Positions 28,101-35,343 of a stretch of DNA of 64,000 bases are shown one piece after another. Source of the DNA: Planctomycetales bacterium (GTDB taxonomy: Bacteria > Planctomycetota > Planctomycetia > Isosphaerales > Isosphaeraceae); contig DAIDHB010000026.1 in NCBI GenBank assembly GCA_027452145.1, positions 1 through 64,000 of the forward strand, in the 5' to 3' direction. The notes under the pieces are model-generated. The model saw only the letters and a program-made list of their open reading frames with translations, had not been told where the DNA came from and searched no databases. Each line of letters starts with the position of its first letter. Position 1 is the stretch's first letter. A program made the position numbers and the translations under genes.

Positions 28101-29852
28101 CTGGTACATCCGCGTCCCCGTCCGGCTCGAGCCCGGCTCGAGCAGCGACCGGGTGAACCCGGCCACGGTGATCCCGCGCTGCTCGAGCACCGAGCGGTCC
28201 GCCACGGCGCCGATGCCGAAGTCGGCGAGCATCGGATGCCAGCGGCCGTCGGGACCCCGGCGCATGAAAACGTTGCTCGGCTTGAGGTCCTTGTGGATGA
28301 TCCCCACCGAGTGCGCCGCCGCGACGGCGATGGCGATCTCGGCCATCAGCCGCAGCCGCTCGCCCAGCGGCAGCGCGGCGAGGTGGCCCTTCGTCATGCC
28401 CCAGTCGTACAGGTTGCCGCCCTCGACGTACTCGCTCTCGAGGTAGTAGGGTGCCTCGTCGAGCTCGACCTCGAGCAGCCGGGCGATGTCTTCGCGCCGG
28501 CCCAGGGCGCCGCGGAGCAGGCGGAATAGCGTCAGCTCGCGCTTGAACGAGGTCAGCCGCGTCGGGTCGAAGCAGAACTTGAAGACGCGGAGCTCTTTCG
28601 TGCGGTCGTGCTGCGCCACCCAGACCTCGCCGAAGCCCCCCTCGCCGAGCTTGTCCCGGATGATCCAGCCCGGCCGGCGCGGGACCTCCTGGCCCAGCCC
28701 CGGCCGCCAGCCCTGCATCTGGCTCTCCTCGAGCGAGTCGGCCCGCCGCGCCGCGGGCGAGTCGGGCGGGGCGGCGAGCGGAGCCCGGCCGGCGACGCCG
28801 ACCTCGCAGATCTCCTGCGATTCCTCCGAGCCGGCCAGCAGGTAGCGCCCGTAGGACTTCCAGCACAGCGTGGCCGACCCGCCCGGGCCCTCGGAGGGCG
28901 CCGGCCGGATCGATTCCCGCGCCACGTCGAAGGCCACGCGCGTCAGCAGCGTCTGCCCCGGCGCGGCCATCGCCGTCAGCTTGCGGCACAGCTCCATCGC
29001 CCGGCCGACCTGGACCTCGCGATCGTCGTCTGCCCCGCCGAACCGGACGATCTGGCCCACGTGGATGCCGGCCCGCACGCCCGGCGCCGGTCCGCCGCCC
29101 GGGCCGGGCGGCGCCTGATGCAGCTCGAGCGCGGCGCTCACCGCGGCGTCGGCCGTCGCGAAGTTCACCTCGTACGCGCAGGCCGTCTCCGACTGGAGCG
29201 TCCCGCCCCGGCGCCGCAGCAGCTCCTGGAGCCGCGCCTGGAACGGCTGGACCACCTCGCGGACCCACGTCACCTCGTCCGGCCGCTGGCCGCCGGCCTC
29301 GTCGCCCCCGTCGATCAGCTCCGCCCGCATCAGGACCACCAGTTGCCGCGTCACCCCCTCGAGCGACCGCGGGTCGAACCGCATCACCCGCACCTGGTCG
29401 GTCAGGTGCGCCGGCGAGCGGAACGACATCCGGATCCGGTCGACGGCGGCAATCCGCCGGATGTGCTCGAGCTGGAGCCCGCGCAGCTCCTCCGGCTCGT
29501 CGTCGGGGCTATCGAGCGGGCAGTCGGGGGCGGCGGTGAAGACGAAGACCGGCTTGCGCAGCTCGACGGCCATCTCGTATTCGAGCTGCGTGTACGAGCG
29601 CCGCGGCTGGTCCGCCGCCCGATCCCGAGGCTCGCGGCCGTAGTACGGGCCGACGAGGCAGATCACGGCGTCGCACTCGCCGACCTTCGCGCGGAGCATC
29701 TCGACCACCGACCGGTAGTCCGGCGCGAAGTGGTCCTGCACGATCGGCATCACCTCGAGCTTGAGCAGGACCTCGGCGACGGCGCGGCGGTAGGAGCCCA
29801 GGTCGCGGCTGGTGGCGCTGATGAAGACGCGGGGGACCCTGGACGTCGGCAT
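22170..29852 (-). CDS. DUF4062 - degenerate nucleotidyl cyclase - Ser/Thr kinase - TM - WD40 - TPR protein
   Basis: A 2,560-residue protein from ATG 29852; upstream AGGG is shared with its paralogue. DUF4062 covers residues 1-135 (RVFISATSRDLGSYRRAVAE, ICLVGPYYGREPR). Residues about 160-350 resemble a class III cyclase (RAGIHVGQIV, TAMAAPGQTLLTR) but lack the metal-binding aspartates. A Hanks-type kinase spans about 396-690: KLGEGGFGEVW, HKDLKPSNVF, LADFGIGA and GTRMYQPPEA are all present, so it should be active. One TM segment is near 715-740. About twelve WD40 repeats (LASASDDQTVRLWDAESG and similar) span about 854-1460. The last 1,080 residues are TPR-like repeats. It probably senses something through the propeller or TPRs and signals through the kinase. 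Its paralogue is just upstream, and the SLOG/4TM gene follows 147 bp downstream. Confidence 0.85.
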   Translation of the reverse strand: MPTSRVPRVFISATSRDLGSYRRAVAEVLLKLEVMPIVQDHFAPDYRSVVEMLRAKVGECDAVICLVGPYYGREPRDRAADQPRRSYTQLEYEMAVELRKPVFVFTAAPDCPLDSPDDEPEELRGLQLEHIRRIAAVDRIRMSFRSPAHLTDQVRVMRFDPRSLEGVTRQLVVLMRAELIDGGDEAGGQRPDEVTWVREVVQPFQARLQELLRRRGGTLQSETACAYEVNFATADAAVSAALELHQAPPGPGGGPAPGVRAGIHVGQIVRFGGADDDREVQVGRAMELCRKLTAMAAPGQTLLTRVAFDVARESIRPAPSEGPGGSATLCWKSYGRYLLAGSEESQEICEVGVAGRAPLAAPPDSPAARRADSLEESQMQGWRPGLGQEVPRRPGWIIRDKLGEGGFGEVWVAQHDRTKELRVFKFCFDPTRLTSFKRELTLFRLLRGALGRREDIARLLEVELDEAPYYLESEYVEGGNLYDWGMTKGHLAALPLGERLRLMAEIAIAVAAAHSVGIIHKDLKPSNVFMRRGPDGRWHPMLADFGIGAVADRSVLEQRGITVAGFTRSLLEPGSSRTGTRMYQPPEANLARPATVQGDVYALGVLLYQAVVGDLDQPLGHGWERRLATAPGEGANAGESAGASPGAAGPPGERDDLLVQLLQEDIGDCVAGDPGLRLAGAAELAERLQAMDGRVADVLARRRHERTRLRMRRLRMALAASVTALVIVGGLGVFALTEWYRAERQKRRADQALAAAEANATRAARNERAALESEKTARDNALLAREGERHATQSLYVARMRLAMQSWNEGNVLKAAQILESQVPRPAPGRQAEDLRGLEWYCLHGLKASVWHFVGTHGGAVQDLAITADGRVLASAGRDRTIGIWDVEGRRPRHTLRGHTDWANSVAFAPDGRLLASASDDQTVRLWDAESGALLRTLKGHTGWVRVVAFSRDGRTLASASRDGTVRLWDAASGAAIRTIKGNSDQPLALAFGPDGRRLTLATDKGLVRWDANDPDNVRVSEFNLEAGSQVVRLAISDDARWLAIQAKNPRAGTGAPGQVELRDIESTGWRIGLEGPPEEVTVLAFGPGRMRLFASGASGRIWAWDTTTGRVVFRTRVANSVTQDLAVSSDGRRLVVVGPSVGTPVGTPILSLDLPLLGEDARPGDRRISIREAGPNPSAGEASRVTFSPDGRWLAAGVGREIRLRDAATGMERRTLAGVIEGAIYDVAFSPDGRWVAAGSQGRNVALWEFAGGRQVGPLTGHGGSVFGVAFDPRGRWLATASADRTIRLWGVEGNAVGRPVRTLAGYDGSVSGLAFSPDGSRIASAASDRTVKVWDPETGRVIRTLTGHAGPVVDVAFGPDGRTLASIAGAETRLWDLADGKEIWTATGHMGTINGLAFSPDGHTIVTCSNDSRIKFWNVATGDDVLTLPCPRAVPSVAVSPDGWRLAAVCSDDDIRSWDLALLAADRPLQGWAALADRGYLRAYAGDEKGALDDLTEAIRRGAEGWAPSYCRARLYLRRGRYREALEDLDRVVARNPEGAAARLQRSLALGRLGRMAEAQGEYLRARELTGLKDRPELDPLSSRDLEPHRDPIWSDTIGDYTTAVEGGFDAGWVRRGRGLALAFTGYPEEAAREFTRALEADPTDFEARLGRLLAWRYTSRIRYFWRPAKGLLADDRQELDDWTELIRREPGDWKWHFFRGRLHNAVEQYSPAVADFARAIELGGRSHRVFRELAQVHERLKDDTAAIRAYSDALKLNPPERDVESLLAACAGCYEKQGRWTEAIACYTETIRKSPSSSQYWKARGKAKAHLGRFQEAIADYDEYAKAARSNQTWWRRDVSPLRYLADARLGRWDELEKDCADAAAESGAIELGPGETWSDRRRGNSRMLTAWAELAADCTAAIEAGAADRWAWRGRAMAHASAREWDRAEADFTRALEENPDDWWSWVGRGRVRAELRQWIGAAEDFERAARLRPREGLPCYLLGVVLVQQWKYEPAADALTRAIEERGFDGPGVREQRAWALRRLGRWDAAVADYMRATAAKKDDWDLWFNQGFAHAMTGQWEDAIRCCEASIAAKKDKRESSDARTWLLKGRAQAALGRDSSALSSFSESIRLNRRSVPLWLGRQMANARLGNLDDARASYASARTYCYGVTYDVYLRWDERDRRWPEGSDEDIQAVEADYTRAIDAGRAGAWAWRGRGLARIARGRWASAGADFTEAIKADPNDFDAWHDRARVNAELGRWDRAQADWERALHLRPRDWSTLCFLGMVHARQGRYREAVESYTRGIEHGANGWAPLEARALAFQALGQRDRADADLSQTILIGGGGWRVHHHRGLLHAREGRWDEAADDFAAAIDLTADSPEVWHHLALARLARGRDDDYRATCRQLLDRFGRDPDRRTLRSMLATCVLAGDALDDPGRLLALADRAFAPGDPGPDAPSLRGAALYRGGRFDEAIASLEQAVGAGSGAPGAKVRDRLLLAMAHRRIGHDSQAREWCEAAGTFGLIVDEWTEQATRDGPMASLETRLLRDEAERLIKARGRGPDGPLSRRDAGPR

Positions 29853-30046
29853 GACAAGCCCTGCTCGGTGCCGCCCGCCGCAGCGGGCCGACGCGGTAGG
29901 CCGATCCGCATCGGCGGAAGCGATCGGCGCATCCACTCGATTATGCTGGGTTGCGCCGGCGAAGGCAATCGCCCCGGTGCGGGCGAGAGGTCCTGCCTGG
30001 TTTCCCGGGGCCGGCCCGGCGGCCCGGTCGGTCCGTTCTCGCTGGC

Positions 30047-33000
30047 TCATCGCGGCGAGGGCCGGTCGTGGGGGGCGGCGGTCGCGGGCTCGGGCCTGGG
30101 AACATGGTAAGGCTTCCGGGCCTCGTAGAGCTTCAGACGCCCCTTCAGCTCATCCAGTTGCGGCTTGCTGAGCTTGTCCGCGAGGTCCAGGGCCTTCTTC
30201 TGCCATTTCACCGCATCGTCGAACCGGCCCGCCTCGGCGTAGGCGGCGGCCAGTGTGTCCATGTAGAGCGGGTCCTTCCACTGGGTCATCTCGCAGGCCC
30301 TCGTGGCCAGCTCGATTGCCGCCTTCCCATCGCGGATTGGGTCCGCCCAGTGGGTGGCCAGCAGCCAGGCCAGGGAATTGGCTCCTGCGGCCGAGCGAGG
30401 ACTCGCCTTCGCCTCCGCAATGCTCCGCCGGGCGTCCGCCATCTGACCGGCTCCGATCTGGGCCTCCACCAGCATCTGCCAGGTGATCGCGAAATTCCAT
30501 TCGAAGGGCTGCGTGGCCCCCGCGATCTTGCGTGCCGCCTGGGCGTGCTCGATCGCCTGCCTCGCGTAGCTCACGGCCGCCGGCCAGTCGCGGGCCCGGG
30601 CGCAGAGGTGGCTCAGCGTCTGACAGTCGCCCGCCACCTCTCGCCTCGCTCGGACGTCGCCGGGCATCCGCTCGCTCAATCGCCGGTCGACGGCGAGCAT
30701 CTTCTCGTCCCAGTCGCGTGCACGGGCGAGATCCCCGGCCTTCTCGTGAGCCTTCGCCATTCTGGAGTAGGAGAAGGAAAGGTCGCTCGCCGCCTGGGCG
30801 TCGTTGGGGTCGGCCTTGGCCAGGGCCTCGCACAGCTCCAGGCCCTTCCGGTAGTGCAGGAGGGCCTTGTCGGTGGCGCCCAGTCGGAGGTACACGTCGC
30901 CGAGATTGTTGTACGAGACGGACAGATCTCGCCGCGCCTCGGCGTCGTTGGGGTCGGCCGTGTTGAGGGCCTCACACAGCTCGAGGCCCTTCCGGTAGTG
31001 CTGGAGGGCCTTGTCGGCGTCGTCCAGTCGGAGGTACACGTGGCCGAGATTGTTGTACGAGACGAACACGTCGCGCCGCGCCTGGGCGTCGTTGGGGTCG
31101 GCCCTATTCAGGGCCTCGCGCAGCTCCAGGCCCTTCCGGTAATGCTGGAGGGCCTTGTCGGTGTCGCCCAGTCGGAGGTACACATCGCCGAGCCTGCTGT
31201 ATGACACGAACAGGTCGCGCCGCGCCTGGGCGTCCTTGGGATCGGCGTTGGCCAGGGCCTCCAAGATCTTCATCGCGCGGTCGTGGAACCGCCGGGCGGA
31301 TTCGGCGGCACTGCGCGAGTCGGGACTTGCGGCCCCTTTTCCTCCGGATTCTCCGGTTCGCGGCGCCTCGCCGAACTGGAGGACCAGGTCGCCCAGGCCT
31401 TGGAGAGCGGCCGCCGTGTGACGATCGGCATTTGCGCGCTGCACGAACTCGCCGGAGAGCTGCTCGAGTCGCTGAAGCGCGGTGCCCAGCAGGCGCCTTC
31501 GGATCGGGCTGGTTCCGGGCAGGTTTTCTACGCTCCGCTGGATGTCGAAGATCATCGCTCTCAGGGTATCGAGCGCCAGTTGACTCTGCTGACGGGCCGC
31601 CTCGGCGTTCGCGCGCGCTTCCTTCGCCCTGGCTTCGGCGAGTTGCTCGTTCCGGCTGGCAAGCTCGGCGCTTTTGTTCGCCGCCTCCTCGCCCGCGAGG
31701 GCGCGCTGCTCGTTCTGGTCGGACACCTTCTTGAGCGCCTCGGCCCGCCGCCATTCCAGCACGGCGAACCCGCCCAGGCCCCCGACGACGACCAGGGCCG
31801 TCACCGACATCACCAGCGCCGCGCGGAGCCGCCGCATGCGGAGCCGGGCCCGCTCGGCCCGGCGGAGGGCCAGGGCATCGGCGATCCGCGCGTCCAGCCC
31901 TTGCAGCCGCTCGACCAACTGCGCCGCGCTGGCCAGCCGGGCGGCCGGGTCGCCGTCGACGCACTGGCCGATGTCCTCCCGCAGGAGCGACAGCCGCACC
32001 TGGACCTCCGACGCCCCCACCTCGCCGCCCGCGCCCTCCAGGGCCTTCAGCCGACGCTCCCAGCCGTGGCCGAGCGGCTGGTCGAAGTCGCCGACGACCA
32101 TCTGGTACAGCAGGACGCCCAGGGCATAGACGTCCCCCTGCACGGTGGCCGTCCGCGCCACGTTGGCCTCGGGCGGCTGGTACATCCGCGTGCCGGTTCG
32201 GCTCGAGCCGGGCTCGAGCAGCGACTGGGTGAAGCCGGCGACGGTGATCCCCCGTCGCTCGAGCTGCGAGCGATCCGCGACGGCGCCGATGCCGAAGTCG
32301 GCGAGCATCGGGTGCCACCGGCCGTCGGCGGCCTGGCGCATGAAGATGTTGCTGGGCTTGAGGTCCTTGTGGATGATCCCCACCGAATGCGCCGCGGCGA
32401 CGGCGGCGGCGATCTCGGCCACCAGCCGCAGCCGCTCCTCCAGCGGCAGCGAGGCCAGGTGGCCATCGGCCTCGCACCAGTCGCGCAGGTTGCCCCCCTT
32501 GATGTATTCGCTCTCCAGGAAGTACGGGGCCTTCTCCAGGTTGCACTGGCGCAGCCGAGCGATGTCCGGCCGGTTCCCCAGCGCGTCGTCCAGGAGCCGG
32601 AACAGCGTCTGCTCGCGCTTGAACGAGGTCAGCCGGTCGGAGTCGAAGCAGAACTTGAAGACCAGTTGGTCGGGGTTCCGCCTCTGGTTCGCCAGCCAGA
32701 CCTCGCCGAAGCCTCCCTCGCCCAGCTTGCGCTCGATGATCCAGCCCGGCTGGTGCGGGACCTCCTGCCCGGGCGCGGGCCGCCAGCCCTGCATCCTGGC
32801 CTCCTCGAGCGAGTCGGCGCTCTGCGCCCCGGCCGAATCCGGCGGTGCCGTCAACGGCGCCCGCCCGCTGACCCCCACCTCGCAGATCTCCTGCGACTCC
32901 TCCAGGCCGGTCAGGAGATATCGGCCGTAGGAATTCCAGCTCAGCGCGGCCCCGGCGTCCCCGTCCGCAGCCGGGGCCTGCCGGACGTATTCCCGCGCGA

Positions 33001-33939
33001 CGTCGAATGCGCCGCGGGTCAAGAGCGTCTGCCCGGCCGCGGCCATGCCGGTCAATCGCCGGCACACGTCCATCGCCCGGCCGACCTGGATCTCGCGCGA
33101 TTCGTCCGTCCCGCCGAAGCGCACGATCTGGCCGACGTGAATGCCCACCCGCAGGCCGGGGGCCGGCCCCTGCCGGCCGGCTTCGTAAAGCCCCTGGTGC
33201 AGCGCCAGCGCGGCGTTGACGGCGGCGTCGGCCGTCGCGAAGTTCATCTCGAACTCGGCGGCCGTTTCCGACTGGAGCGTCCCGTCCCACCGCCGGAGCA
33301 CTTCCTGGAGCCGGTCCTGGAACGGCCGGACGACGTCCCGGACCCACGACTCGTCACCCCGCCGCGCGCGGCCGGCGTCTCCGTCTCCGTCGCCGTCGAG
33401 CAGCTCGGCCCGCATGAGCACGACGAGCTGGCGGGTCACCCCCTCGGCCAGCGACGCCGCGTCGAACCGCATCACTCGTACCTGGTCGGCCGGTCGGCCC
33501 GCGAGTGGAACGGCATCCGGATGCGGTCCGTCGCCTTGATTCGCTTGATGTGCTCGAGTTGGAGCCCCCGCAGCTCGTCGGGCTCGTCGACGGGGTGATC
33601 GAGCGGGCAATCGTCGGCGGCCACGAAGACGAAGACGGGCTTTTTCAGCTCGACGGCCGTCTCATATTCGAGCTGCGTGTACGATCGCCGCGGGCTGCCG
33701 GGGGCCTGCTCGCGCGGCTCGCGGCCGTAGCAGGGGCCGACCAGGCAGATGGCCGCGTCGCACCCCTCGACCTTGTCGCGGATCATCTCGACCACCGAGC
33801 GGGAATCGGGGCCAAAGTGGTCCTGCACGACCGGCAGCGCCTTGAGCGTGACGAGGATCTCGCTGACGGCCCGGCGGTACGAGCCCAGGTCATGGCTGGT
33901 GGCGCTGATGAAGATCTGGGGGACCCTTGGCGTGGACAT
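30047..33939 (-). pseudogene. DUF4062 - degenerate cyclase - Ser/Thr kinase - TPR gene, broken by an 8-bp tandem duplication
   Basis: A paralogue of the 2,560-residue protein. The DUF4062 domain starts at ATG 33939 (PRVPQIFISATSHDLGSYRR) and runs to a stop near 33473. From about 33490 the other frame continues with DQVRVMRFDAASLAEGVTRQ, the degenerate cyclase domain, a full kinase (KLGEGGFGEVWLAN, HKDLKPSNIF, DFGIGA), a TM segment near 31750-31830, a coiled coil and TPRs to 30047. The break is at two tandem copies of GGTCGGCC (33484-33499, plus strand). Removing one copy restores the frame exactly and gives FHSRADQVRVM, which matches the paralogue (DQVRVMRF). This is a real frameshift, a sequencing error, or a switchable state. 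The downstream part could still be made from an internal start. Confidence 0.75.
30800..31231. repeat. 144-bp tandem repeats encoding TPR units
   Basis: Near-identical 144-bp units start at 30800, 30944 and 31088, with a diverged further copy from 31232. Each encodes 48 residues containing the pattern LGDVYLRLGDTDKALQHYRK and a DPNDA turn. The low divergence shows recent expansion or gene conversion. Confidence 0.8.
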
Positions 33940-34061
33940 GGGAGGCCCTGCATTGGGTGCCGTTCGGCCGTCGAAGGTCTGGCGAGCGCAAGAGTCTTGG
34001 ACGCGTTCGATGCGTGAATCTCGATTATGCGGCCATGCGCGGCCCGAGGCAATCGCCGGGA

Positions 34062-34484
34062 TCAATCCGATTCAGACCGAGTGTCGCGCCGGGCGAACGG
34101 CCAGGCATCCCACAAATACAGTCCGAACGGAATCCACCAGATCAGGTCATTGGTGAGGCACAGGACGATCGTCGACGCCGGCCACGCGCCGCGGGCGATC
34201 AGGTCGGCCAGGCCGATCGGGCCGAGGACCTTGCCCGTCAGCCCGACCGCCGCGATCAGCCAGCCGTCTTCGGGGGCGCGGGCGATGCTCAGATAAAGGA
34301 CTCCATAGAGCCCGATCACCATCGCCAGGCATGAGAAGATCGCCGGGTGATTCAGCGGCGGCAGGCCCGCGAAGCGAAACAGCCACTGGGGATCCAGGGC
34401 ACTCCAGAGGCCCCAGACGATGTTGTAGATCCCGGCGGCGGCGAAGGCCGCGCGGTGGAAGCGGCGACGGCGGATCGGGGGCAT
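34062..34484 (-). CDS. small four-helix membrane protein, unknown function
   Basis: A 140-residue protein from ATG 34484, which lies at the start of a basic leader (MPPIRRRRFHRAAFAAAG). There are four hydrophobic segments: AAGIYNIVWGLWSALD, HPAIFSCLAMVIGLYGVLYL, LIAAVGLTGKVLGPIGLADL and STIVLCLTNDLIWWIPFGLY. Similar small proteins occur in planctomycetes without an assigned role. It lies upstream of the broken kinase gene on the same strand, 122 bp away, so it may share a promoter with it. The start could be earlier, but the region above it contains the palindromic repeat arm. Confidence 0.7.
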   Translation of the reverse strand: MPPIRRRRFHRAAFAAAGIYNIVWGLWSALDPQWLFRFAGLPPLNHPAIFSCLAMVIGLYGVLYLSIARAPEDGWLIAAVGLTGKVLGPIGLADLIARGAWPASTIVLCLTNDLIWWIPFGLYLWDAWPFARRDTRSESD

Positions 34485-34512
34485 CGGGGCTGCGGCTCGT
34501 CGTATGGAATTG

Positions 34513-34538
34513 AAGTAGGTCGGGCATTCTTGCCCGAC
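34513..34538. repeat. single arm of the AAGTAGGTCGGGC palindrome family
   Basis: This 26-nt stretch equals the arm at 2019-2044 with one mismatch (CATTCTT instead of CAGTCTT). The second arm is absent, so it is a half element or remnant. It overlaps the proposed -35 region of the toxin promoter. Confidence 0.7.
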
Positions 34539-34554
34539 GGTCAAGCTGTATAAT
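34527..34554 (+). promoter_or_regulatory. possible sigma-70-type promoter for the Tse2-like operon
   Basis: A perfect TATAAT is at 34549-34554 with TTCTTG 16 bases upstream at 34527-34532. The -35 box is weak. It lies 76 bp before the TTG start of the candidate toxin. It is one of the few AT-rich patches in a GC-rich region. Confidence 0.35.
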
Positions 34555-34629
34555 AGGGTGTCATAGGACCGCAAAGAGTACCACCTCGCCAGGGTCGCAG
34601 CTCCCGACGGGCTTCTGTGGAGTCCGGTC

Positions 34630-35031
34630 TTGAACTCGACGGCTCCCACAGGTCCCGTGAGGCGCTACATCTACCGTTCGATGCGAGTAGATTCAAGTGG
34701 TGGCCCGATGATCGGTCCGACCGCGCGGACCCTTGAGGTCAGACCAGGTGATGATATTCCGGTTGTCTCCGGGAAGGTTCATCCAGGGACGGGCGGGATG
34801 TCGGTCGCACCGGATACCCCGATGCACCTTCCTGACCATCGACGCCCGCCGCACCTCGGAGGAAGTGGGAAGGATCCGACATGGGAACTTTCCGTAGACT
34901 CGTTGGGACTTGACCTTGTCTTCCGTCAAGACAAGTTGAACCATGGACTCGTCGAGCCCGCGAGGGAGATCTCCATCGACGAATTTCAACAGGCGCTTGC
35001 GGCGCTCGCACCGAGGTGGGTCCGGATATGA
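34630..35031 (+). CDS. candidate Tse2-type ADP-ribosyltransferase toxin
   Basis: A 133-residue protein. TTG 34630 follows GGAG by seven bases; GTG 34657 and ATG 34681 are alternatives. The text IYRSMRVDSSGGPMIGP, then VHPGTGGMSVAP, and HGLVEPAREISIDEFQQALA recalls Tse2-family toxins, which have a T-G-G-x-S-V block and a late H-x-x-x-x-P-A block. The resemblance is from memory and partial. No secretion signal is visible. The gene overlaps the next one by four bases (ATGA), as toxin and antitoxin/immunity pairs often do. If the assignment is right, it modifies an unknown target in the same or another cell. Confidence 0.5.
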   Translation: MNSTAPTGPVRRYIYRSMRVDSSGGPMIGPTARTLEVRPGDDIPVVSGKVHPGTGGMSVAPDTPMHLPDHRRPPHLGGSGKDPTWELSVDSLGLDLVFRQDKLNHGLVEPAREISIDEFQQALAALAPRWVRI

Positions 35032-35270
35032 CCAGCGAACTCCTGCTTGAAGAACTCAACGGAGCGATCTCGGCACAGAGGCCGCTCGGACAGGTTATCG
35101 CGACTTTGCGGGAGTATCGCAGGCAGGGCGTCTCCCGCGGCGAGGTCCAATCCGCTCTCGAGCGCCTGCGAGAGTCCGCTCCGGACGAGGCGACCGAGGA
35201 CAGGATCCTCGAGGTTCTGGATATCGTCAGCGGCTTCTGCCCTCCGGAGAAGACCGTCTGGGACGACTGA
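35028..35270 (+). CDS. small acidic partner of the Tse2-like protein (possible antitoxin/immunity)
   Basis: An 80-residue acidic, helical protein (MTSELLLEELNGAISAQRPL, then VSRGEVQSALERLRESAPDE) ending in CPPEKTVWDD. It starts inside the stop codon of the candidate toxin (ATGA), so translation is coupled. It has no signal peptide. I recognise no family. A small acidic partner directly behind a toxin is typical of immunity proteins or antitoxins, which is the main reason for the call. It is followed by a 73-bp gap and then the convergent ftsK. Confidence 0.5.
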   Translation: MTSELLLEELNGAISAQRPLGQVIATLREYRRQGVSRGEVQSALERLRESAPDEATEDRILEVLDIVSGFCPPEKTVWDD

Positions 35271-35343
35271 GGTCTCCGGCTGACGCACTCGCCCGGATGG
35301 CTCCGGCGAAACGAGGCAGCGTGATCCGCACGAGGTGCGCCCC

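Noticed and set aside
22077-30110. Several plus-strand open frames of 500-930 codons
   Set aside because: They are mirror frames of the 2,560-residue gene and consist of Pro/Arg/Gly-rich text with no domain.
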